Shown here piece after piece: positions 35,354-43,749 of a stretch of DNA of 64,000 bases. The stretch covers positions 2,480,001-2,544,000 of the forward strand of contig NZ_CP101751.1 in assembly GCF_024496085.1 (NCBI RefSeq). The letters are read 5' to 3'. The translations under genes and the position numbers were made by a program. Every line of letters starts with the position of its first letter. Position 1 is the stretch's first letter. The notes beneath the pieces were generated by a model. The model did not search any database and was not told the DNA's origin. It saw only the letters and a program-made list of their open reading frames with translations. Source of the stretch: Flavobacterium cerinum. Its GTDB lineage: Bacteria > Bacteroidota > Bacteroidia > Flavobacteriales > Flavobacteriaceae.

Positions 35354-36220
35354 ATGAATGAAAGTAATTTAGATTATCTGCAAGATCAGGTAAAGTTCAC
35401 TGGGTTTGGTGAAGAATTGGCGATGCCCTTAAAAGAGGCGATCGATTTGGGTGCGGAAAAATTTGCTTTGAACTATAGCAGGGAGTTTGGAAAAGATAGT
35501 GTTTCAGTGAACCTGAATTTCAGTAAATCCAAAACGAGTGATATGTACTTTTTTAATTCGTATCAGGTAAACCTTCAAAAAGAAGGATCGCAGGAAAGTA
35601 CCAATCAGACTTTTTACATCAACAAAGGTAGCAATATATCACTAAGAGAAGCTTACAATATGATGGAAGGCAGGTCAGTGTATAAGAAGCTCAGTACCAA
35701 AGATGGGGAAGAATATAATGCCTGGGTTGGACTGGATTTCAAACAGACCGATGCCTCGGGTAATTTTAAGCAAAAGCAATTTAGTGATAAGTACGGTTTC
35801 GATATTGAAAAAGTACTCGATAAACATCCAATTAAGGAGTTGGAAAGTGAAGGCATGAAAGAGGAATTAGTGGATTCCATTAAAAGGGGCAATATGGCTG
35901 CTGTCACCTATATCAAAGGTGAGGTAGAAGAAAAGCGTTACGTGTCAGCCAATCCACAGTTTAAGTCAATTAATTTTTATGATGAACGAAAAGAGGCCAT
36001 CGGTAGAAACAAGGGGGCAAAACATTCGGAAAAGCAGGGTAGCCAACAAAGTGTTTCCACTAACAACAATGAGACTACAAACACTCAAGATGTTCTGGGG
36101 AATTCAGAACAAGATGCAAATAAAGAAGTAAACAGAAATAGACGATCGACGGCTACGGAGGAAGCTCCTGATATTCCCGAAAACAGAAAGCGGAGAAAAA
36201 ATAGGAATAGAGCGGTTTAA
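35354..36220 (+). CDS. ICE accessory protein A (paralogue of the next gene)
   Basis: A 288-residue cytosolic protein. ATG 35354 is chosen over an in-frame TTG at 35321. The N-terminus NLDYLQDQVKFTGFGEEL, a beta-rich middle (SVNLNFSKS; YFFNSYQVNLQ), a segment with MMEGRSVYKKL and KYGFDIEKVLD, and a low-complexity basic tail ending in RKRRKNRNR. The central 130 residues align with the protein encoded next (MEGRSV against LSGRSV, KYGFDIEKVLDKHP against KYGFDLDKVLADLP, EEKRYVSANPQFKS against EETYYIEADPKNKS). The basic tail may bind DNA. No name is assigned. Confidence 0.72.
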   Translation: MNESNLDYLQDQVKFTGFGEELAMPLKEAIDLGAEKFALNYSREFGKDSVSVNLNFSKSKTSDMYFFNSYQVNLQKEGSQESTNQTFYINKGSNISLREAYNMMEGRSVYKKLSTKDGEEYNAWVGLDFKQTDASGNFKQKQFSDKYGFDIEKVLDKHPIKELESEGMKEELVDSIKRGNMAAVTYIKGEVEEKRYVSANPQFKSINFYDERKEAIGRNKGAKHSEKQGSQQSVSTNNNETTNTQDVLGNSEQDANKEVNRNRRSTATEEAPDIPENRKRRKNRNRAV

Positions 36221-36234
36221 AAAATAATTCTGAT

Positions 36235-37296
36235 ATGGAACGAAATGGAGAAAGGGATAACAGGATTGAAAATGCAATTCTGGAATGGCGCAAAAGAGAG
36301 GAAAGATACAGTGACCTATTCGGTTTTAATGTGGCATCTAATAAGCTTATTCTTCGGGATAAGCTTATCTACTACGATAAAATTGCAAATAAGTTTGCCG
36401 GGACAAAGAGTATTGAAGAACAGTATGCGCTTCGACTTTTAAACCAGGAGCGTAAAAATCTTGAAAAACGGCTTTATCCAAATCGTGTTATACGTTTTCT
36501 TAGGCGTTTGCTAGTTAGGGTCATCTGGACGGGAATTATTGCTAGAAGGGATGAAAAAGACGTGAAAAACCAGATACAACAGTTACAGGGACAACTCGGG
36601 CGTTTCGGTTTTTCCGTAGATGGTGATGTTCTTGCCCAAAGAATTAAAACGGATAATTCAAGTTTTAGTATTGGAATTCCTTCCCGATATTTTAGTGAGC
36701 ATGAGCGGATGAATTATTCGCTTATGTTTACAAAGGATGAAACAGGGCATTATCATTTTCAGGGCTATACTGCTTCATTACAAGATGATAAAAATCCGGA
36801 ACAGGACAAGAGCCATTTTTTTAGTGCTGATCAACAAAACGCCTTGGATTATAGTAAGGCTTATAACCTCTTATCCGGGCGTTCGGTAATGAAGGAAGGT
36901 AACTGGATGAAAATGGACTTTAATGATAAGAATGCCAATGGGGAATATGCCATGCGGGAATACGGAGGTAAGTATGGTTTTGATTTGGATAAAGTGTTAG
37001 CCGATTTGCCGATGAAAGAAAAGGACGAGTTGAGTTTATTCAAGATAAAGCATAGCTTGGAAAATGGTATGAGGACATCTATTTCCTTCACCAGAGAAGG
37101 TAAGGAGGAAACGTATTACATCGAAGCTGATCCAAAGAATAAGAGTGTTGTTATTTATGATCAGGCATTAAAGAAGATCACACTAAATTCTATTAGCGCC
37201 AAAAAAGATAGTAACGATGTACTTAAAATTGTCAGCAAGGCCAATGATGTAAAGCTAGAGAATAAACCGAAAAGAAACAGTGTAAAGTTTAATTGA
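36235..37296 (+). CDS. ICE accessory protein B (paralogue of the previous gene)
   Basis: A 353-residue protein that shares its C-terminal two-thirds with the gene before it (see that entry for the aligned motifs). It has a distinct N-terminal helical region rich in basic residues (RLLNQERKNLEKRLYP) containing a weak hydrophobic patch (RFLRRLLVRVIWTGIIA, about 86-102) that could be a membrane-associating helix. It ends 5 bp before the next start. Likely a processing or mating accessory protein; function unknown. Confidence 0.72.
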   Translation: MERNGERDNRIENAILEWRKREERYSDLFGFNVASNKLILRDKLIYYDKIANKFAGTKSIEEQYALRLLNQERKNLEKRLYPNRVIRFLRRLLVRVIWTGIIARRDEKDVKNQIQQLQGQLGRFGFSVDGDVLAQRIKTDNSSFSIGIPSRYFSEHERMNYSLMFTKDETGHYHFQGYTASLQDDKNPEQDKSHFFSADQQNALDYSKAYNLLSGRSVMKEGNWMKMDFNDKNANGEYAMREYGGKYGFDLDKVLADLPMKEKDELSLFKIKHSLENGMRTSISFTREGKEETYYIEADPKNKSVVIYDQALKKITLNSISAKKDSNDVLKIVSKANDVKLENKPKRNSVKFN

Positions 37297-37301
37297 TTGG
37301 A

Positions 37302-37583
37302 ATGCATGAACTTAATCCATTAACGGAGTTTTTTTTATCCATAAAGAATGATGGTAGGATAAGTATAACCCATATTGCTATTTATGCTGCAATTCTGGAT
37401 TTCCGAATAAAGTCAGGATTTGATAACCCCATACAGGTGTTTAGCTACCAGATCATGGAAATTGCGAAGATTTCTGCGGGTGCAACCTATCGGAAATGTA
37501 TAAAAGACCTTAGCGAGTTTGGGTACATTAGATATGTACCGTCATTCAAAAACAATCAGGCAAGCAAGATTTACTTCGTTTGA
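37302..37583 (+). CDS. Small winged-helix-like protein
   Basis: A 93-residue protein. ATG 37302 is used because the upstream in-frame TTG (37293) overlaps the previous gene. The sequence ISAGATYRKCIKDLSEFGYIRYVPS has the shape of a winged-helix recognition segment plus wing, as in the helix-turn-helix regulators and replication-type proteins found in Bacteroidota elements. It closely parallels the gene at 37920 (HIATIPTYHKYFKELQDMGYIAYRPS), so the two are paralogues. Confidence 0.65.
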   Translation: MHELNPLTEFFLSIKNDGRISITHIAIYAAILDFRIKSGFDNPIQVFSYQIMEIAKISAGATYRKCIKDLSEFGYIRYVPSFKNNQASKIYFV

Positions 37584-37648
37584 AAGCAATTGAAGCGGGT
37601 ATTTTGCCAAAGTAAAATATAGTATTAACAAATCAGTGTAGAGGTATT

Positions 37649-37912
37649 ATGGAGAGAGAGATAACGAAAGATGATCTTAGGCAATTTGGTTTGTCTTTGA
37701 TTACACAGATTAGCGAAATAGTAAGTGGAAAAGATGTTATAGGCCGAGCGGATCTTCATCCGGGATGGATAAAGAGTAAGAGGGTACGCACTATGTTGGA
37801 CATGTCTGCTGCCACTTTGCAAACTTTGCGCATATCAGGAAAAATCAGGCACAAAAAGGTATTAGGTTCCTATTATTATAACGAAGAGGATCTAAAATCC
37901 CTTTTTAAATAA
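37649..37912 (+). CDS. Excisionase-like helix-turn-helix protein
   Basis: An 87-residue protein with a MerR/excisionase-type HTH at the C-terminus: WIKSKRVRTMLDMSAATLQTLRISGKIRHKKVLGSYYYNEEDLKSL contains the typical strand-HTH-wing order of HTH_17 proteins. On ICEs such proteins commonly control excision direction or transfer genes. It stands between two winged-helix paralogues with 8 bp to the next gene. Its target sites cannot be identified here. Confidence 0.78.
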   Translation: MEREITKDDLRQFGLSLITQISEIVSGKDVIGRADLHPGWIKSKRVRTMLDMSAATLQTLRISGKIRHKKVLGSYYYNEEDLKSLFK

Positions 37913-37919
37913 ATAGGGG

Positions 37920-38222
37920 ATGACTTTTAAAGTGCTGAAAAACTATATGCGCCTTTTTGAAAATGATGCCAAGCTGAACGTTTGGCATCAGGCGCTAATG
38001 AATGCGATTCTTCAAATTGCCTGCCTCCAAAAGCAGGAAAAGGTAATAAAGGTCAGCAGAAGAAGACTAATGGCTTTTTCACATATCGCTACGATACCAA
38101 CCTACCACAAATACTTTAAGGAACTTCAGGATATGGGCTATATTGCATATCGGCCTTCATATCATCCTGGATATAAAAGTGAAGTTGAGTTGTTGATAAA
38201 ACCAAGGAATTATTGGCGGTAA
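37920..38222 (+). CDS. Small winged-helix-like protein (paralogue of 37302 gene)
   Basis: A 100-residue protein with a likely DNA-binding winged helix (KVSRRRLMAFSHIATIPTYH and the wing GYIAYRPSYHPG). It resembles the gene at 37302 in length and in the F.ELQDMGYI.Y.PS pattern. It is the last gene of the plus-strand block and is followed by a strong terminator at 38237-38268. It may be an auxiliary regulator of the element. Confidence 0.65.
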   Translation: MTFKVLKNYMRLFENDAKLNVWHQALMNAILQIACLQKQEKVIKVSRRRLMAFSHIATIPTYHKYFKELQDMGYIAYRPSYHPGYKSEVELLIKPRNYWR

Positions 38223-38236
38223 TTATTTTAACAGTG

Positions 38237-38268
38237 AAAAAAGCTAATCTCAATGATTAGCTTTTTTT
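38237..38268 (+). terminator. Rho-independent terminator after the conjugation module
   Basis: GCTAATC (38243-38249) and GATTAGC (38255-38261) form a stem with a 5-nt loop, flanked by A residues upstream and seven T residues downstream. It closes the long plus-strand transfer transcript, 15 bp after the last gene, and isolates the defence-like gene at 38432. Confidence 0.8.
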
Positions 38269-38431
38269 GTACTACATAAATCTATACCTTTCTTTTCCGC
38301 ATTATTTGATGTACCTGTTGTGTAGTTTTCTATATATTTGCTTTCCCTGTAAGTTCGCGCATACTATTCAGTATAAGCCTTGAACATGAACTTTAATTAG
38401 AATTAAGCATTATTTTTCAAATTTTACATAT

Positions 38432-41368
38432 ATGAACGAAGAAGATATTAGAGGTAGGTTATTATTGCCTTACATTCATGATCTAGGATTTGATGTTTCA
38501 GAAATTTCCCTAGAGATGGGATTTATTGTACGCCTGGGGAAGAAGAAGTATATGCGAGGAAGATCCGATATTCTATGTAAACGAAACAATAGAAATCTCT
38601 TTGTAATTGAATTGAAAAGGGATTCGGTTGAAATTACTCAAGATGATATTGATCAAGGTATTTCTTATGCGAGATTACTTTTAGACGATATAGCGCCATT
38701 TACTATAATAACAAATGGGGTAACAACTAGGATTTTTGATTCAATCACAAGAAAAGAATTGTTAGGGAGTATAACGGGACAATCATCTTTTTATAATAAT
38801 GGTTATACACTATCAACGGAAGAGGATTTAAAAATAAGGTATGAAGCCTTAAAGAACTTTGTGGCTTTATCTCCTACGAATTTGAAAGCCTTTTGCCAAA
38901 TGCAAGTCTACGATAGGATGGGGCAGATTATCGGAAATATAAACAGTCCATATTCTAAATTTGTGAAAGAAATTCACATCCAACGTCAAGAATTACATAC
39001 TGCATTTCAAGAATTTCTACAATCTTCTCAGTCTATTTTTGGTTTGGTTGGGTCAGCGGGAGTTGGTAAAACAAGTGCAATATGTTCATTAGCGCTTCAG
39101 AATATAGAAAACATGTTTGTTTTTTTTTATAATGCAGCTATAATCCGTTCACCGCTTGAATGTATTGCACAGGATTTGAATATTAATTTTTCCAGTAGAA
39201 GCGAAACCGATATAGTGCTTAAAAAGCTTGATGAAATTGGAAGGTTTGCTGATAAAACTATTCTAATTTTCATTGATGCGGTAGACGAAAATACGAATCC
39301 TGATATTTCGCTTGAATTGAGTGAAGTTGCACTAATGGCAAAAGACCTTGATAAAGTGAAGATTGTTATTAGTTGCAAATCAAATATTTGGGATACAATA
39401 TTGAAGATTAAGAACAAGCCAACCCATCTCCATGAAGAATTGTGTAAAAATCATAATCTCATAAAAAGTCTCTCTAATAATCCAGGATTTCTTTTGGAAG
39501 ATTTTTCGGAGGAAGAATTAGAGAAGGTAATACCTTTATACCAAGAGGTTTTCGGCTTTAAAGGAGAAATTTCAAAAATACTAGCTAAAGAACTAAGGAA
39601 CGGTTTCTTTTTGAAAATCTTTAGCGAAGTTTATATGGGTAAGAAAGTTCCAGAAAAAATAACCGATCAGGGACTTATAAAAAAATATCTGAAAAAGTCT
39701 TTAGACGATACGGATATGGGGTATATATCCGGTGCAAGAATCTTGGCTGAAATTGGGAAAGTTTTGCTTACCCATTCGTATAGTCACTGGGAAGAGTATA
39801 AAGATGAAGGATTAGATATTAATCATTTTCTCGAACGCTTAAATTTTTCTATTGATGATAACATCCCAGAAGATTTATTTACTAGAAACATACTTATCAA
39901 ATCTAACACTGATGATTCTTATAATGTTTCATTCTACTATTCTAAAATCCGTGATTATGTAATTTGTTTCCATTCATATCGTTTAGATAAGTTAAGTGAT
40001 GACGATTTTTATGATATATTATGTGACTTTTATCGTAATCATATAGGTAGAAGTGCACTTGACTTTTATATTGAAAATGCTAGATCTTCCCATCTGCAGA
40101 CTTTGGTTAGATTCAAGAAAGATAAAGCGCTTAGCTATGTAATCAATTATGACTCGTATCTGGAAAATAATTTCAAGAAGTTTAAAAATAAATTTGATCC
40201 CAACACTGATGGCGATATTGGAATATTATTACCAGATGACCTAATAAAAGGAAGTGGTTATGGACTTTTTCCCTTGGAGGAGGGAACCAAAAGTAAGGTT
40301 GTGTGTGAGAAAATAAATGATTTTTTTGGTACTGAAAGTGATCTGCTTTGGCAAAGAGGAATAAATATTATTTACTCTAGTCAAATGTCACTATTTACGA
40401 ATGATCAATATTTAGTTGTGAAAAGAAATATCTTTAAACAATTGGCTGAGATACTTAAAAAGGGAAAATTTAGTGCCTATAATTCTGAATTTCTTCTTGT
40501 AGAGGAAGTTTGTTTGATTCTTTATTATTACCCTGAAAAGCTAGGCTATAAATTCAATATTGAAGATTTTTTCCTACCAAGATTTAAAAGTATTTATCCT
40601 ATAGATCTGAAAGACCTAAAACAAAGAGTAAATAAATTTAAAGTAGCCGAATTATACAGATATGAATCAATAGAAAAAGGGCTTAAAGATGAGTTAATTG
40701 ATAAGGCATTGAAAGAAAACAATATTCCAGAATATGAAATGACAGGAGACGCGCCGCCATTTACGGAACTCGGCAAGATTATAGATATATTATTAAGTAA
40801 TGGAATTAGCGAGATTAAGCAGCATTACTTACCGTTACCAGACAAATCTCTGTTTGAAGCTAAAACATTCTACGAAAAAAATAAACCCCAAGACATTAGG
40901 GCAATATTAAAATTTCAATTTAGTGAAAGTCAGGCCATTTTGTATTTAACTGAGTTTTTTGAGAAGTTTGAGAAATGTTATAGCGAATTTGTCGAATATT
41001 GTTTCCCAACTTATAAAGATAAATTTGTTTTTTATTCTAGTATGCCTCATGAATATATTTTCTATATGGAAGATTCTGATATACTTAAATGGGGATTGTT
41101 TGGATATCGGGCTTCTCGTAGTGGTGAATTTAAAATAACAATTAAGAATAAAAATAAGTCGGATGAAGCATTTATTACCGAGGAAATTCAACTCCTAAGG
41201 TCATTCTCTTTAGATATGATTTTAAAGATTAGAAGTTTCGCCCAATATCCAGTAAAAACTATAGACAAAATTAATACTTCAAAACTTGATGGATTCTGTG
41301 TTCTTAGAAATTGGGTTTACAAGTTTCTTGAGGATGATATGAAAAAAATTTTCGAGGAGAACAAGTAA
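38432..41368 (+). CDS. HsdR-N-type nuclease fused to a STAND-like P-loop NTPase
   Basis: A 978-residue protein with two recognisable parts. Residues about 1-125 resemble the type I restriction R-subunit N-terminal (HSDR_N) nuclease, with a PD-(D/E)xK core of RSDILCK (D about 46) and FVIELKR (E/K about 60-62). Residues about 195-480 form a P-loop NTPase with Walker A GSAGVGKTS (about 207-215) and Walker B ILIFIDAVDE (about 275-284), as in STAND proteins. The C-terminal half is long and helical, probably the sensor. Nuclease plus STAND is the layout of Avs-type antiviral proteins; relationship to a named Avs class is not established. It is unusually AT-rich, monocistronic and lies between the tra terminator and the integrase. 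Confidence 0.75.
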   Translation: MNEEDIRGRLLLPYIHDLGFDVSEISLEMGFIVRLGKKKYMRGRSDILCKRNNRNLFVIELKRDSVEITQDDIDQGISYARLLLDDIAPFTIITNGVTTRIFDSITRKELLGSITGQSSFYNNGYTLSTEEDLKIRYEALKNFVALSPTNLKAFCQMQVYDRMGQIIGNINSPYSKFVKEIHIQRQELHTAFQEFLQSSQSIFGLVGSAGVGKTSAICSLALQNIENMFVFFYNAAIIRSPLECIAQDLNINFSSRSETDIVLKKLDEIGRFADKTILIFIDAVDENTNPDISLELSEVALMAKDLDKVKIVISCKSNIWDTILKIKNKPTHLHEELCKNHNLIKSLSNNPGFLLEDFSEEELEKVIPLYQEVFGFKGEISKILAKELRNGFFLKIFSEVYMGKKVPEKITDQGLIKKYLKKSLDDTDMGYISGARILAEIGKVLLTHSYSHWEEYKDEGLDINHFLERLNFSIDDNIPEDLFTRNILIKSNTDDSYNVSFYYSKIRDYVICFHSYRLDKLSDDDFYDILCDFYRNHIGRSALDFYIENARSSHLQTLVRFKKDKALSYVINYDSYLENNFKKFKNKFDPNTDGDIGILLPDDLIKGSGYGLFPLEEGTKSKVVCEKINDFFGTESDLLWQRGINIIYSSQMSLFTNDQYLVVKRNIFKQLAEILKKGKFSAYNSEFLLVEEVCLILYYYPEKLGYKFNIEDFFLPRFKSIYPIDLKDLKQRVNKFKVAELYRYESIEKGLKDELIDKALKENNIPEYEMTGDAPPFTELGKIIDILLSNGISEIKQHYLPLPDKSLFEAKTFYEKNKPQDIRAILKFQFSESQAILYLTEFFEKFEKCYSEFVEYCFPTYKDKFVFYSSMPHEYIFYMEDSDILKWGLFGYRASRSGEFKITIKNKNKSDEAFITEEIQLLRSFSLDMILKIRSFAQYPVKTIDKINTSKLDGFCVLRNWVYKFLEDDMKKIFEENK

Positions 41369-41627
41369 TAAACAGTAGCGAAGAAAGATCAAAAGTGTAA
41401 TGTTAGGTGTATAATCAAGACTGAAATATGAGTGTGTCTAGTGATTAAGGAACTAGAAATAATGAAGTGACTCTTATCAATCTTCAATCTAAGCTTATAT
41501 ATCGAAACCTTAATAACATTTTTGAGATTAATCATCATATTAATCTTGTGAACAAATCAAAAAAAGTAGCTGTAGACATAAAAAAACCTCCTCGCCAAAT
41601 ATATGCAGGAGGTTTTTTATGATGTCG
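41369..41627. other. Intergenic region, convergent genes
   Basis: AT-rich sequence without a gene. It contains only the bidirectional terminator described at 41581-41618 and no recognisable promoter. Confidence 0.4.
41581..41618 (-). terminator. Bidirectional terminator of the integrase gene
   Basis: CCTCCT (41587-41592) pairs with AGGAGG (41607-41612). Six A residues precede and six T residues follow, so it functions in both directions. It lies 10 bp past the integrase stop and about 210 bp past the STAND gene. Confidence 0.78.
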
Positions 41628-43022
41628 TTATCCTGTTTTTTCAAGCAAACGATTTTTTAGTATCGACATTTGAGTTTCGATGGCTTTAATTTCTTCCATA
41701 GTGATGGCCTTGCTCACGCTCGGATTTTTAAACTTATCATCCATGTCAGCCAGATCATTTTTCAATCTTTCTAGCATCTCATAAGCATTTTCTTCTACTT
41801 GTTGCTTAACTTCTAACTTTTGTTTGAGATCCTTCATAGCATCGGCAATACTCGTTTCCTCGGTTAATGCATATTCTTCCGTTTGGGTAACCGATGAATG
41901 TCCTAACATTGCCTGTACAATATTAATGGGAACGCCATTTTTAAGCGCAACAGTCGTAGCAAAAGTCCTTCTTGCCATATGGGTATTCAATTCGATTGTA
42001 AATACGCATAAGTTCGAAATTTCCTTTAAATATTCGTTGGATTTCTGATTTGATCTTACGGGAAGAACAGAATCACGCTTAATACAAAGTGGGTCATTTT
42101 CATATTTTTTCATTATTTCTATTGCCTTTGGTAGTAAGGGAATTCTGATTGGTTTCTTAGTTTTTTGCCTACTTATTAAGATCCACCATTCACCGTCTAT
42201 TCCCCTTTGTATATCAGTTCTTTTTAGCTGAAATACATCAATATATGCGAGTCCTGTATAGCACTGAAAAACAAAGATATCCCTGATTATACTTAAACGC
42301 TCTGAAGAAAATACTCGATTTTCGAGAATACAAAGTTGTTCTGTTGTTATCGGTTTCTTATTTGACCTGGTACGCTTTTGCTTGAACCGCCTGAAGGGAT
42401 CTAGTTTTATATATTCTTTATCAATAGCTCTAAAAATTACTTTTTTAAAGTTAGTGATGTATTTAAGAGCGGAATTGTTATTGCATAATCGAACTGTTCT
42501 CAGATATAGATAGTAATCTTTGATAAATTTATAGTCCAAATCAATAAAGTCGACATCGTCAACTTTGTATTGATGTACAATATATTCTCTAACATGACCT
42601 AGAGCGGTCGTATATCTTATAGCAGTAGACTTCGATAGTTCGCCGACTTCCGCCATTGCTTTAATTTCAATATTATGCTCTTCGAATTCTTCTAAAACTT
42701 TATTTCTTTTACTTTCTACACCGTTGATACATGCTATCAATTTTTCGGCTGTTATTGCACGTCCTTCGCCCAAGAGCTCTGTCTTACGCTGTACTATCTT
42801 TGATGTTAGCAAATCAAGGTATGAATTAAGAATTTTTGCATCTTCTTTTGATCCAGTAGCTCTTTCGATTTTCTGGTTCCACCTCTTAATATCCCACTTT
42901 TCATTGATTGAGGTTTCTTTTGGGTTACCATCCACAGTAATTCGTACATAGATCATTCTAATGTCATTCGGTTTTCTTGGGGTCTTCAGAAAGAAGGTCA
43001 TCCCGTAGCTGCTCTCCAACAT
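41628..43022 (-). CDS. int: Tyrosine recombinase (ICE integrase)
   Basis: A 464-residue site-specific recombinase. An arm-binding domain at the N-terminus (about 5-80, RMIYVRITVDGNPKETSINEKW), a SAM-like core-binding domain (about 105-205), and a catalytic domain with HMARRTFATT (H348, R351), LGHSS (about 371) and the nucleophile Tyr in TEEYA (about 382). The first catalytic Arg is replaced: the motif reads YTGLAYID where many enzymes have TGLR, as also seen in IntDOT-type enzymes of Bacteroidota. ATG 43022 is used; a TTG at 43031 is also in frame. It faces away from ssrA and probably integrates the ICE there. Confidence 0.93.
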   Translation of the reverse strand: MLESSYGMTFFLKTPRKPNDIRMIYVRITVDGNPKETSINEKWDIKRWNQKIERATGSKEDAKILNSYLDLLTSKIVQRKTELLGEGRAITAEKLIACINGVESKRNKVLEEFEEHNIEIKAMAEVGELSKSTAIRYTTALGHVREYIVHQYKVDDVDFIDLDYKFIKDYYLYLRTVRLCNNNSALKYITNFKKVIFRAIDKEYIKLDPFRRFKQKRTRSNKKPITTEQLCILENRVFSSERLSIIRDIFVFQCYTGLAYIDVFQLKRTDIQRGIDGEWWILISRQKTKKPIRIPLLPKAIEIMKKYENDPLCIKRDSVLPVRSNQKSNEYLKEISNLCVFTIELNTHMARRTFATTVALKNGVPINIVQAMLGHSSVTQTEEYALTEETSIADAMKDLKQKLEVKQQVEENAYEMLERLKNDLADMDDKFKNPSVSKAITMEEIKAIETQMSILKNRLLEKTG

Positions 43023-43087
43023 AATCTTCAATTTTTAGGTTAATAAATTTCGGACTATATCGCTTTTTAGTCAAGATGTAAATATGA

Positions 43088-43173
43088 TTAACTAGTTGTA
43101 ATTCAATTAGTTAACTAGTGTTTTGTGGCACACTTTTAAATTTCATGCTTGTGCCACAAATGTGCCACAAAAA
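43088..43173. repeat. Integrase arm-like repeats upstream of int
   Basis: Two copies of TTAACTAGT (43088-43096, 43111-43119) and three copies of TGTGGCACA-type sites: TTTGTGGCACA at 43122-43132 and, inverted, TGTGCCACAAA at 43150-43160 and 43161-43171. All lie between int and ssrA, as expected for arm-type or core-type binding sites of a tyrosine recombinase near the attachment site. Binding is not shown. Confidence 0.5.
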
Positions 43174-43217
43174 TTTTGAGCATTTCTGAAAAATTTGGTA
43201 GTTGCTAACCCAAAACG

Positions 43218-43252
43218 ACAAAGCCTACAATTGCAATAATCGTAGGCTTTGT
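43218..43252. terminator. Strong hairpin on the ICE side of ssrA
   Basis: An 11-bp perfect stem, ACAAAGCCTAC (43218-43228) with GTAGGCTTTGT (43242-43252), lacks a clear U-tract on either strand. It may insulate the integrase region from ssrA or be part of the attachment region. Confidence 0.45.
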
Positions 43253-43275
43253 GCGGGTTTTAGAAGTTTTTTGCG

Positions 43276-43300
43276 AAAAATCAATGAAAAAATTATTGAT
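43276..43300 (-). terminator. Weak terminator-like hairpin after ssrA
   Basis: ATCAAT (43280-43285) and ATTGAT (43295-43300) pair and are followed on the minus strand by five U residues. It lies 16 nt beyond the tmRNA 3' end, where ssrA transcription should stop. Confidence 0.35.
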
Positions 43301-43315
43301 CTTTTGGTCATTCTG

Positions 43316-43710
43316 TGGAGCCGGAGAGAATCGAACTCTCGTCCAAACAAGCAATCGAAGAGCTTTCTACACGTTTAGTTTCCGATTAAATTTTCGACAA
43401 AAAGCAAGGCCGGAAACCGCCACTTTTTGCTTAGCTTTATCAGTGTCAGAACGGATTTAAAGCATTACCGTTCCTAGGTTTACTTTTACGGTTCCCCTAA
43501 ACCAGCCGCCATAAACCAAGGCTTCTGAGGAGAATCTAGCTTTCCGACCTTGTCGGAACTAGGCAAATCGTACTATAATTCGGATTAAGCAGCTAAAGCG
43601 TAATTATTTTCGCCGTTTATAAGTTTGAAACATGATATTTACGAGCTGTGTCCCAGCGCTCGACGTGCTTACTGTCCAATTCCACTCGCTGTCAAAACCA
43701 GTCGGCCCCG
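43316..43710 (-). ncRNA. ssrA: Transfer-messenger RNA (tmRNA)
   Basis: The minus strand reads GGGGCCGACUGGUUUUGACAG at its 5' end and ends with GUUCGAUUCUCUCCGGCUCCA, so both halves of the tRNA-like domain and the terminal CCA are present (395 nt). The resume frame at 43585-43614 encodes GENNYALAA and a stop, a typical Bacteroidota tag. It rescues stalled ribosomes. The ICE integrase gene sits beside its 3' end; the 3' end is intact, so integration, if it occurred here, regenerated the sequence. A -7 motif TATATTTG lies upstream (43757-43750). Confidence 0.97.
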
Positions 43711-43749
43711 GACTGTCGGTATTACTATTAACCAGCAATAACCAGACCG

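Larger units (their letters stand above)
1..43315. mobile_element. Integrative and conjugative element (right-hand part)
   Basis: The segment carries a Bacteroidota-type tra module (TraE, F, G, I-like, J, K, M, N at 18.9-35.3 kb), an excisionase-like HTH gene, and a tyrosine recombinase 294 bp from the 3' end of the tmRNA gene, which is a classic integration target. Cargo includes a SusCD uptake locus and several candidate defence genes. The right boundary is inferred to be at or near the ssrA 3' end. The left end is not in the window, because no second copy of the ssrA 3' end was seen. No relaxase or VirD4-like coupling protein is present, so mobility of this copy cannot be judged from here. 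Confidence 0.78.
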
